This document shows, one piece after another, positions 43,708 through 51,781 of a DNA stretch of 64,000 nucleotides. This DNA comes from Prolixibacter bellariivorans ATCC BAA-1284 (GTDB lineage Bacteria; Bacteroidota; Bacteroidia; Bacteroidales; Prolixibacteraceae). A program made the translations under genes and the position numbers. Every line of letters begins with the position of its first letter. Position 1 is the stretch's first letter. Location: NCBI RefSeq assembly GCF_000621705.1, contig NZ_JHXO01000013.1:115627-179626 (forward strand), given 5' to 3'. Below the pieces are notes generated by a model. That model did no database searches and had not been told where the DNA came from. It was given only the letters and a program-made list of their open reading frames with translations.

Positions 43708-45396
43708 ATGACAAAACGGATTATCGAATGCGTTCCCAATTTTTCAGAGGGACGCGATTTGTCTGTTATTAAAAAAATTACGGATACCATTGAGCTGGTA
43801 AAAGGAGTCAAATTACTGGATGTCGATCCGGGACATGCCACCAATCGTACCGTTGTTACATTTGTAGGAGAGCCTGAACTGGTAATAGAAGCGGCTTTTC
43901 AAGCCATTAAGAAAGCTGCCGGGCTAATTGATATGTCGAAACACAGCGGTGAACATCCTCGCTTTGGAGCTACAGATGTTTGTCCTTTGGTACCGGTCTC
44001 GGGTATATCGATGGAAGAGACTGTTGAATACGCCCGTCAATTAGGAAAAAGAGTAGGCGATGAGTTGGGGATTCCGGTCTACGCTTATGAGTTTGCTGCT
44101 TTTACCGAAAAACGAAAAAGTTTGGCCTTTTGTCGGTCCGGCGAATATGAAGCCCTTCCAGACAAACTGAAACATCCGGAATGGAAACCCGATTTCGGAC
44201 CGGCAGAGTTTGTTCCCCGAACGGGAGCAATTGCTATTGGCGCCCGAAATTTCCTTGTTGCATACAATATTAATCTGAATACGACATCCACGCGTCGTGC
44301 CAATGCCATTGCATTTGATGTCCGCGAAGCCGGGCGTGTAAAGCGGGAAGGAAATCCCGTAACCGGAAAAATCGCAAAAGATGCAAATGGCGAACCGGTA
44401 CGCATTCCGGGTACGTTAAAAAAAGTAAGGGCAATTGGATGGTACATCGAAGAATATGGAGTTGCTCAGATTTCGATGAATCTAACCGATTTAACCGTAA
44501 CACCTGTTCATGTAGCCTTTGATGAAGTGTGCCGCAGTGCAGAGTCACGTGGCATCAGAGTGACCGGATCGGAGCTGGTGGGTATTATGCCGTTGAAATA
44601 TATTCTCGACGCCGGTAGATATTTTCTGCGAAAGCAAAATCGTTCTACCGGTATTCCCGAAAGGGAAATCATCAAGATTGCTGTCAAATCGTTGGGACTT
44701 GACGAACTTCAACCGTTTGATCCAGATAAAAAAATCATTGAGTACATGCTCGATGATAAGGAACAAAAGAAGCTGGTTGATTTAACGGCTCGTGGTTTTG
44801 CTGAAGAAACTGCTTCAGAAAGTATGGCTCCGGGAGGAGGTTCGGTATCTGCATACGTTGGAGCGTTGGGAGCTTCACTGGCTACTATGGTAGCTAACCT
44901 CTCTGCGCATAAACGTGGCTGGGATGACCGATGGGAAGAGTTTTCCGACTGGGCCGAGAAGGGGCTGAAAATTCAGCAGCAGTTGCTCAAACTGGTCGAT
45001 GAAGACACCCAGGCATTCAATAATATAATGGCTGCTTTTGGTATGCCGAAAGGCTCGGATGACGAAAAAGCGGCACGTACGGAAGCCATTCAGGCTGCCA
45101 CACTCAATGCTATGGAAGTTCCGCTTTCAGTAATGGAAACCTCACTTGCCTCATTTGAGGTAATACGTGCCATGGTTGAGGAAGGAAATCCGAACTCAGT
45201 TACAGATGCCGGAGTAGGAGCATTGTGTGCACGAACCGCTGTTCTGGGTGCCTGGATGAATGTCAGAATCAATGCTTCCGGATTAGCTGATGAAGCAAAA
45301 AAACGGGAGCTACTTGACAAAGGAGAAGAAGTAGCCCGGAGAGCCGCTGAGTTGGAGCAAGAAATTGTGCAGTTGGTTGAGCGGAAAATGGAATAA
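43708..45396 (+). CDS. ftcD: Glutamate formimidoyltransferase/formimido-THF cyclodeaminase fusion
   Basis: A 562-residue bifunctional enzyme. Residues about 1-335 are the formiminotransferase, with ECVPNFSEGRD, HSGEHPRFGATDVCP and MNLTDLTVTPVH. Residues about 350-555 are the cyclodeaminase, with ESMAPGGGSVSAYVGALGASLA. It moves the formimino group from formiminoglutamate to THF, then releases ammonia to leave 5,10-methenyl-THF. The fused form is known from animals and from Bacteroidota. It acts directly downstream of HutI in the pathway and on the map. Confidence 0.95.
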   Translation: MTKRIIECVPNFSEGRDLSVIKKITDTIELVKGVKLLDVDPGHATNRTVVTFVGEPELVIEAAFQAIKKAAGLIDMSKHSGEHPRFGATDVCPLVPVSGISMEETVEYARQLGKRVGDELGIPVYAYEFAAFTEKRKSLAFCRSGEYEALPDKLKHPEWKPDFGPAEFVPRTGAIAIGARNFLVAYNINLNTTSTRRANAIAFDVREAGRVKREGNPVTGKIAKDANGEPVRIPGTLKKVRAIGWYIEEYGVAQISMNLTDLTVTPVHVAFDEVCRSAESRGIRVTGSELVGIMPLKYILDAGRYFLRKQNRSTGIPEREIIKIAVKSLGLDELQPFDPDKKIIEYMLDDKEQKKLVDLTARGFAEETASESMAPGGGSVSAYVGALGASLATMVANLSAHKRGWDDRWEEFSDWAEKGLKIQQQLLKLVDEDTQAFNNIMAAFGMPKGSDDEKAARTEAIQAATLNAMEVPLSVMETSLASFEVIRAMVEEGNPNSVTDAGVGALCARTAVLGAWMNVRINASGLADEAKKRELLDKGEEVARRAAELEQEIVQLVERKME

Positions 45397-45704
45397 ATTG
45401 TCAACTCAAACATCAGGATGAGTTACAGTTTTTTGTTATAATGTGGGTTGCTACGTTTTATTGTTAATTTATGTTATCAAACTGTAAATTTTATACGGTA
45501 ATTATTCATGCTGTTTGGGTTTAATGATTTGGGATAAAACGAATATGCGTTGAAAAAGTCGTTTTGTAAACGATTTGAAATAAAAGCGTTAAAAATATTT
45601 AAATCTGGGCTTTATCATATGAACATACTTGAGATTATCAATAAATTTAAATTTATGATTACAAGTGTGGCTGTGAAAGGCTGAGGTTTGTTACAAATTC
45701 TTTT

Positions 45705-45712
45705 TATTTTTG
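45705..45712 (+). promoter_or_regulatory. Possible -7 box of the first susC gene
   Basis: TATTTTTG fits the consensus; a TTTG stands 14 bp upstream, shorter than the usual spacing. The mRNA leader would be about 170 bases. Confidence 0.4.
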
Positions 45713-45747
45713 TTCCTCTGGTTAAAAAATGCCAAGGATATTTTAAT

Positions 45748-45763
45748 ACTTAATGTATTAAGT
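45748..45763. promoter_or_regulatory. 16-bp dyad ACTTAAT-GT-ATTAAGT
   Basis: Perfect 7-bp arms around two bases, about 36 bp past the candidate -7 box. It could be an operator within the early leader; the AT-rich setting makes chance possible. Confidence 0.35.
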
Positions 45764-45890
45764 TTATTGTGTGTGATTGTTGCCCTATTTCCAATTTATT
45801 AGGGTTTGTATGTAATTTAAAGTGAATCTTATAGTGGCTTGGTGTGAGGCCATTATGGGTATTTGTTTTATTAATCTAAAAATTTAATCT

Positions 45891-48800
45891 ATGAGAAACT
45901 TTGCGCTGTTAATTACAGTATTAGCAATTAGTTTGCAATCCTTATGGGCGCAGACACGAGAAATTTCAGGAGTGGTTACCTCCGGTGATGATGGAAGTAC
46001 AATACCTGGTGTTTCTGTTAGTGTTAAAGGCACTACATTAGGTACAATCACTGATGTCGATGGTAAGTATACTTTGAATGTACCACAAGATGCCAACGCA
46101 TTGGTATTTTCGTTTGTTGGTATGAAAACGGTTGAAGTGTCATTAACAACACAGACTGTTTACAATGTTACCATGAAAAGCGAAAGTGTAAATGTTAATG
46201 AAGTAGTTGTAACCGGATATGGAGTGAAGAAAAAAGCTGCCTTTACCGGAGCTGCTTCAACACTGGACCAACAAAAAATTACTGACAGAACTAATCCGAG
46301 TCCAATTGCAGCTCTAAGCGGTAATGTGGCAGGTTTGCAGATGAGTACAGGTTCAGGTCAACCTGGGGCACCTGCGACAATTTATATTCGCGGAAGAAAC
46401 TCATTGAACTCCGGAACCCAACCTCTTTATGTTATTGATGGTGTGCCAATGGCAGCAGGCTCATGGGGGATACGTGCAGATGAAGGTCAGACTTTTTCTC
46501 CCCTTAGTTCCCTGAATCCAGACGATATTGCATCAATTACTGTTCTTAAGGACGCGACTGCTACTTCAATTTATGGTGCACGTGCTGCTAATGGTGTTAT
46601 CGTGATTACAACCAAACAAGCGAAAGCCGGTGCCAAAACTAAAGTTTCGCTGGATGTTAAAACCGGATGGGAGGAAATGCCCTCATTTACCAATCGATAT
46701 AAGGTCGTAAATGCAGATCAGTATAATGAATTACAGGTTGAAGGATGGAAGAACTATTTCAATGATGGTGTTACCGATCCTAGCAAGCTTATGACTACTG
46801 AGGAAGCTTCTAATCGATATTACAACGGTTCAATTTACGGATATTCTTTACCTGAACAGGGGATTACTAAAGATAATATGGCGAACGTAAATTGGTTGGA
46901 CCAGGTGACTCGCAAAGGACTTGTTGAGAATTATAATCTGAGCGTTCAGTCTGCAGGTCAATCACCAAAATCACCGAGATATTTCTTGTCATTGGGGTAT
47001 ATGAAAGATAAAGCCATAATTGTTGGTAAGGATTTTAAGCGATACAGTGTACGGTTAAATCTTGACCAAAACCCAACCAATTGGCTTACTTTCGGTATGA
47101 ATACCTCATTGTCTTATACAGAGACAAATATGGGAGCCGGAGGTGGTTATTTTTCAGACCCAATCACACAAGCATATATGCAATCGCCACTTACTCCGGT
47201 AAAAGATCAAAATGGCGATTGGAATTTCAATACCGTTAACGGTTACAACCCGGTGGCGCAGAGAAGTGCTTTGGGCGATAAATCCCGTAACCAAAACTAC
47301 AGGGCTTTGATTTCACCCTACCTGACGATTAAATTCATGCCTGAATTGAGTTATACTTCTCGTTTGGGTGTTGATTATATGCACATGAATGAGTTTGGTT
47401 ACTGGTCGTTCCTTCAACCTCAGGGGAAAGATATGCGTGGAATGGGAGAAAATTCGACGAATGATCAGTCCGTGATTACCTTGACCAACACACTGAACTA
47501 CATTAAGACTTTAAATGGAGGTCATAATATTAATTTGATGTTAGGGCAGGAAACTTCATCTACCAATCTGAATACAACCTATCTTTCGGGTAGTAATTAT
47601 CCTGTTCCTGATAAAAACGTTGCTTCTTTGGCAGCTACACCGGGAAGTGCCTCAACTGATAAATATGAATTAAGACTGGCTTCTTTTTTCTTCAACGGAG
47701 AATATGATTATAACGACAAATATTACTTGTCTGGTAGCTATCGTGTTGACGGTTCTTCCCGGTTTGGTTCGAACAATCGATGGGCAGGATTCTGGTCGGT
47801 AGGTGCGAAATATCGTATTACGCAGGAAGACTTCATGAGTTCTACCAGTGGGTGGTTGAATAGCCTGACTATTCGAAGCAGTTACGGTACTTCGGGTAAC
47901 CAGGCTGTAGGTTTAGATCCTAATTCTACAACTATTTACAATGGCTGGTATGCGTCAAGGCCTCTGTGGGGGTATGGATATAACTATAATTCCAACGGTG
48001 GTAGCAGCCCGGAGCAAGTCGGTAATCCTGATTTGAAATGGGAACAAACAGCTAAGTTTAATGTCGGACTGGATGCGACTTTATGGTCGATGTTTGACAT
48101 TACTTTTGACTATTATCATCACGAGACTCAGCATATGGTATTTGCTATGCCGTTGTCAATGACCAGCGGGTATTCCAGTGTTCCAAAGAATATTGGTAAA
48201 CTCAAGAATACAGGATTTGAGTTGTCGCTTACCGCAAATATTATCAGGAGAAAGGACCTGAAATGGTCGGCTACTTTTGTTGGTGCAACTAACAAAAACA
48301 GGATTGAGAAGTTGAGTACAGACAATCCGATTGAAAGTACTTATACCATAATTGAACCGGGCCATGATATTTACCAGTTCAAAATGAAGGAATTTGCAGG
48401 AGTTGATGCACAAACCGGTGCACCGTTGTATTACCTGAATGAAACTGGAGATAAAACAACAACCGATTATAACGCCGCTGCTAAGCGCTATGTTGGTAAA
48501 GCCTCTCCTGATTACCAGGGAAGTTTCTCTACGGCTTTGAAGTTTAAAGGATTTGATTTTTCTGTTCAGATGAACTATGCATTAGGGGGTAAGATCTACG
48601 GTAGCAACCTTCGTTATGACGAGCAAAGAGGTGGAGGTCTTAACCAGGCGATGACACGTTATGTGTATGACAACCGGTGGCAGCAACCAGGTGACATAGC
48701 AAAGGTGCCTAAGTTTGAGATGACAGAGTCCAATTACCATTCTTCACAGTTTTTGATGAATGGTGACTACTTGAAAATTGAGAATGTAGTTTTGGGATAT

Positions 48801-48989
48801 ACTTTCCCTCGTACTTTGGTTAAGAACTTGCAGAATTTGCGTGTCTATGTTACCGCCAATAATCTGTATACATTTACTGCATCTGACTACCGGGGATTTG
48901 ATCCGGCAAGTGTTGGAGCCAATGGTATTCAGTGGTGGAACTACCCGACACCGAGAACCTTCATGGCTGGTCTTAGTGTAAACTTTTAA
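45891..48989 (+). CDS. SusC/RagA-type TonB-linked outer-membrane protein 1
   Basis: A 1032-residue outer-membrane transporter. Signal peptide (1-20, ending LWAQ), carboxypeptidase-regulatory-like domain (about 22-92), TonB-box-like EVVVTGYGVKKK (near 104), plug domain (about 115-235, with IYIRGRNSL and PLYVIDGVPM) and a C-terminal beta-barrel ending in aromatic F. It imports a large ligand using TonB energy together with the SusD-like lipoprotein encoded 20 bases downstream. No glycan hydrolase or sigma/anti-sigma pair is nearby, so the substrate is unknown; a peptide, as for RagAB, is one possibility. Confidence 0.93.
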   Translation: MRNFALLITVLAISLQSLWAQTREISGVVTSGDDGSTIPGVSVSVKGTTLGTITDVDGKYTLNVPQDANALVFSFVGMKTVEVSLTTQTVYNVTMKSESVNVNEVVVTGYGVKKKAAFTGAASTLDQQKITDRTNPSPIAALSGNVAGLQMSTGSGQPGAPATIYIRGRNSLNSGTQPLYVIDGVPMAAGSWGIRADEGQTFSPLSSLNPDDIASITVLKDATATSIYGARAANGVIVITTKQAKAGAKTKVSLDVKTGWEEMPSFTNRYKVVNADQYNELQVEGWKNYFNDGVTDPSKLMTTEEASNRYYNGSIYGYSLPEQGITKDNMANVNWLDQVTRKGLVENYNLSVQSAGQSPKSPRYFLSLGYMKDKAIIVGKDFKRYSVRLNLDQNPTNWLTFGMNTSLSYTETNMGAGGGYFSDPITQAYMQSPLTPVKDQNGDWNFNTVNGYNPVAQRSALGDKSRNQNYRALISPYLTIKFMPELSYTSRLGVDYMHMNEFGYWSFLQPQGKDMRGMGENSTNDQSVITLTNTLNYIKTLNGGHNINLMLGQETSSTNLNTTYLSGSNYPVPDKNVASLAATPGSASTDKYELRLASFFFNGEYDYNDKYYLSGSYRVDGSSRFGSNNRWAGFWSVGAKYRITQEDFMSSTSGWLNSLTIRSSYGTSGNQAVGLDPNSTTIYNGWYASRPLWGYGYNYNSNGGSSPEQVGNPDLKWEQTAKFNVGLDATLWSMFDITFDYYHHETQHMVFAMPLSMTSGYSSVPKNIGKLKNTGFELSLTANIIRRKDLKWSATFVGATNKNRIEKLSTDNPIESTYTIIEPGHDIYQFKMKEFAGVDAQTGAPLYYLNETGDKTTTDYNAAAKRYVGKASPDYQGSFSTALKFKGFDFSVQMNYALGGKIYGSNLRYDEQRGGGLNQAMTRYVYDNRWQQPGDIAKVPKFEMTESNYHSSQFLMNGDYLKIENVVLGYTFPRTLVKNLQNLRVYVTANNLYTFTASDYRGFDPASVGANGIQWWNYPTPRTFMAGLSVNF

Positions 48990-49009
48990 TTATTGCTAAA
49001 ATTGATATT

Positions 49010-50425
49010 ATGAAAAGAAAGATATTTTATGTGCTCAGTTCGTTACTTGTTTTGATGACAAGTTGCGATTCTTTTCTGGACACGAAATCATATAATCAAA
49101 TAAACTCAGGAGATGCCTTTAAAACTGTTGACGACGTTAAGGCAGCCAGAAACGGTTTGTATTATGATCTTGGGAGTTATCGTTTTTGCGGAAATTATGT
49201 AATTGCTATTGGTGACTTTGCAGGCGATATCTCTGTTGCGGATGGTTCATCTGGTCACTTCGTTAATATTAATAATTATGCTATTTCCGATGCGACCCCG
49301 GAACTTTCAGATGTATGGCAATATGGATATAAGATTGTTAACAATTCCACGAAGATTATTAATGGCATCGATGCTCTATTAGATAATCCGGAAACTACCG
49401 AAGCTCAAAAGAATGAATTAAATCTTTATAAAGCCGAGAGTTACGGTTTACGTGCTTTGGCGTATTTCCATTTGGTAAATATTTTTGGTCTTCCTTATGG
49501 CGTGGATTCAAATCCTCATGGTGGTTTGGTTTTGATGGATAAAAATGCGATTGAACCAGAACAGAATGTGTCCAGAAGCTCTGTTGCTGAGACCTACAGT
49601 CAGATACTTAGTGACATTGATAATTCATTGGCTGCATATAAATTGACCCCCAGTAAAGTAAATCAGTTTTACTTCAACCGGGCAGCCGTTTATGCCTTGA
49701 AAGCACGCACGATGCTTTATATGGAAAATTATTCTGAGGCAATTACCGCTGCACAAGAATCACTTGATTTGCGTGTTGTTAAGGAAATGAAGAAAGCTGA
49801 TTACCTCGACATGTGGAAGAGTCTTACTATTTCTGACGAGGATATTTTTACTATTGCAAAAACCAGCGACGATAATTTATCTTCAAATTCTCTTAATACA
49901 TTGTATGGTTCATATGGTGGCCATGTTTCTCCAGGTTTGGTTGGTGATTTTACATCGACTGATTACCGGTTGAGCCTGATTGATACTACTGCATCGAGTA
50001 ATCATCCGATGAAATTTGACGGAATAGAAAGTTCTGCTGCAACAAGTAACATCCCGCAGTTCCGCGTTTCAGAAATGAAACTTATTATTGCCGAGGCTAG
50101 TGCGCATCTTGGATTACTGGATGATGCCAGGGCAGCACTCTTTTTTACTGCTCAAAGAGACAGTCAAATTACTTCGGTGGATGATTTGCCATCTACTCAG
50201 GCTGATTTGTTAGCATTTATTGCCAAAGAGCGTAAGAGAGAATTGTTCCAGGAAGGGCAACGTTACTACGATGCACGTAGGACTGGTGAAAAACTCACTA
50301 TAGCAAATGGAAAATACACCAATTTTGATGTACGGAAATTTGTTTATCCTATTCCTGCGGATGAAATCAATGCTGGTTATCAGTGTGAACAGAATGAAAA
50401 TTGGTCCGACAATTTGCCTAAATAG
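49010..50425 (+). CDS. SusD/RagB-type surface lipoprotein 1
   Basis: A 471-residue lipoprotein (lipobox LMTSC, Cys near 19) with the SusD helical TPR scaffold: YNQINSGDAF, AESYGLRALAYFHLVNIFGLPYG (about 144-166) and the C-terminal RKRELFQEGQRYYDARR. It is anchored on the cell surface and caps the SusC channel encoded just upstream, capturing ligand. It is shorter than the second SusD homologue. A strong terminator follows about 70 bases after the stop. Confidence 0.92.
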   Translation: MKRKIFYVLSSLLVLMTSCDSFLDTKSYNQINSGDAFKTVDDVKAARNGLYYDLGSYRFCGNYVIAIGDFAGDISVADGSSGHFVNINNYAISDATPELSDVWQYGYKIVNNSTKIINGIDALLDNPETTEAQKNELNLYKAESYGLRALAYFHLVNIFGLPYGVDSNPHGGLVLMDKNAIEPEQNVSRSSVAETYSQILSDIDNSLAAYKLTPSKVNQFYFNRAAVYALKARTMLYMENYSEAITAAQESLDLRVVKEMKKADYLDMWKSLTISDEDIFTIAKTSDDNLSSNSLNTLYGSYGGHVSPGLVGDFTSTDYRLSLIDTTASSNHPMKFDGIESSAATSNIPQFRVSEMKLIIAEASAHLGLLDDARAALFFTAQRDSQITSVDDLPSTQADLLAFIAKERKRELFQEGQRYYDARRTGEKLTIANGKYTNFDVRKFVYPIPADEINAGYQCEQNENWSDNLPK

Positions 50426-50491
50426 AGGTAGTAGATGATATGCATGATGTGCAGCTTTAAAAGCTGATGCTAATTGTCAAATATATTTAGA

Positions 50492-50526
50492 GAGGCTGTC
50501 TGTACTTAAGACAGCCTCTTCTCTTT
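50492..50526 (+). terminator. Terminator of the first SusC/SusD operon
   Basis: GAGGCTGTCT (50492-50501) and AGACAGCCTC (50509-50518) form a perfect 10-bp stem followed by TTCTCTTT. Confidence 0.85.
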
Positions 50527-50691
50527 GTCCGAAAATTTATGACGAGTTTGATAATCTTGTAACACATATAATCAAGCAATGGATTAATAATCTACGCCTG
50601 GAAATGTCGGAACTATTATATTGTTGACCCATTTTAATATATTTTATTGCTTGACTTAAAGATATATAGCATACCTTAAAGATATTGGCTT

Positions 50692-50727
50692 AAAGGCTCT
50701 CTGAATTCAGGGAGCCTTTTTTTTGTG
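50692..50727 (+). terminator. Terminator-like hairpin A
   Basis: A 14-bp stem, AAAGGCTCTCTGAA with TTCAGGGAGCCTTT (one T-G pair), followed by eight T. No gene ends just before it. It shares GCTTAAAGGCTCTCTG (50688-50703) with hairpin B at 51.54 kb. Confidence 0.8.
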
Positions 50728-50867
50728 CCTTCCGAAAAACCAAGGCGGAGGACAGGCCTAAAGCGGGTCGTTGAGCATACATGCTTTTCTAAGGTGCAAT
50801 GCCCAAAATATGTTGTGGGTACATATTTTTTCGAAAGGGGGGACAAGTATTCGAGGTCTAAATGAAA

Positions 50868-51106
50868 AACCAGCGCAGGTTTCACCCAGAACCACGTGTG
50901 GTTTGCCATTAGATCACGTGTGTTTTTCGTCAAGATCACGTTAGGTTTGGAGCAAAAGCACGTGTGGTTTTCATTGAAAGCAGGCGTGCTTCTAAAAAAG
51001 GTACCAATGGTTACCCCCAAAAAAGAGGAATTTCATGCTCATGATTTCCGGATTTCAAGCGCATCATATTAGAATCATGCTTATGATTTTTGAAAACGTA
51101 AGCACG
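50868..51106. repeat. Array of degenerate palindromic motifs at about 22-bp spacing
   Basis: Seven consecutive units start at 50868, 50890, 50913, 50935, 50957, 50979 and 51001. The best ones read ACCACGTGTGGTTT, ATCACGTGTGTTTT, ATCACGTTAGGTTT and AGCACGTGTGGTTT; the outer ones are more diverged. A second set with cores such as TCATGCTCATGA starts at 51033, 51055, 51075 and 51097. Each core is roughly self-complementary and the spacing is about two turns of DNA. There are no distinct repeats and spacers, so it is not CRISPR. Confidence 0.7.
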
Positions 51107-51540
51107 AAATGGAAAGAACCAGGTATCGAAAGTTTCGGCTACGGGTTATTCGCTTTTTATCGTTTAACAACTAAAACGATTGAGAAGACATGAAATGAAG
51201 GCTGGAGCCGCATGGAACAAGCAACCACGCACAGAGCCAAACATCTCATGGTTCGGGCGGTTTTATACGCTGAAAGGATAATTCGGTCATCGTTGAACGA
51301 CAATTTTGTTGCGAGAACGGTATGTTCTCCCCGCTAGATCGTACCTGAAGCATATAGATCATATGATATAATGCCGGTTATGTGGAAGCTTTTATTTTTT
51401 ATCTCACCAGTTGTAGTGACAGAGCAACCATTAGTAATGGCAGGCAATCGGGATACCGATTTAAAGATCACTAACATCTTTTAACACATAAAATTAAAGA
51501 TATGTTAATAAGCATATCTAAAAAAAAACAAGCTTAAAGG

Positions 51541-51570
51541 CTCTCTGCGTCCAGAGAGTTTGTTTTTTGT
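51541..51570 (+). terminator. Terminator-like hairpin B
   Basis: CTCTCTG (51541-51547) and CAGAGAG (51552-51558) followed by TTTGTTTTTTG. The preceding 16 bases are identical to those of hairpin A. It lies about 210 bases before the second susC gene. Confidence 0.7.
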
Positions 51571-51781
51571 ATCCATCACAAATACAGGCAAATAGATGTC
51601 TGTTGTTTGACATGGAAATCAGTGTGGATTCGTCATGAAAAGCCTGTTTTTAAGTATAATTCCAATATTAATTAAAGAAAAAAAATGTTAATATTCATTA
51701 AAATGTATTTTTTTCATATTTTTAACGGTCTATGTAAAATAACTGGCTTCACAACTACTTAATCTTTTAATACAATTATTT

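Larger units (their letters stand above)
45397..45890. other. Long leader/promoter region of the first susC gene
   Basis: About 490 AT-rich bases with a -7 box (45705-45712) and a 16-bp dyad (45748-45763). No gene is visible. Long leaders are usual for susC-type genes. Confidence 0.5.
50426..51781. other. Gene-free block between the two SusC/SusD pairs
   Basis: 1356 bases without a supported gene. In order it holds the first SusD terminator, a second terminator-like hairpin (50692), the 22-bp phased motif array (50868-51106), a stretch with only broken short frames (51107-51480), a third terminator-like hairpin (51541) and the AT-rich leader of the second susC gene. The middle could be a small-RNA locus or the remains of a lost element. 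Confidence 0.6.

Noticed and set aside
50676..51020. A 114-codon minus-strand frame across the motif array
   Set aside because: Its composition simply mirrors the 22-bp repeats (an NHTxF pattern recurs every 22 residues, i.e. 66 bp); it has no domain, no start signal and overlaps a terminator.
50868..51106. The 22-bp array as a CRISPR locus
   Set aside because: Units follow each other without unique spacers, are too diverged, and no cas gene is near.
51107..51480. Possible relic gene reading through 51.1-51.35 kb
   Set aside because: Short frames with internal stops; the translated pieces resemble nothing I recognise, so I do not call a pseudogene.
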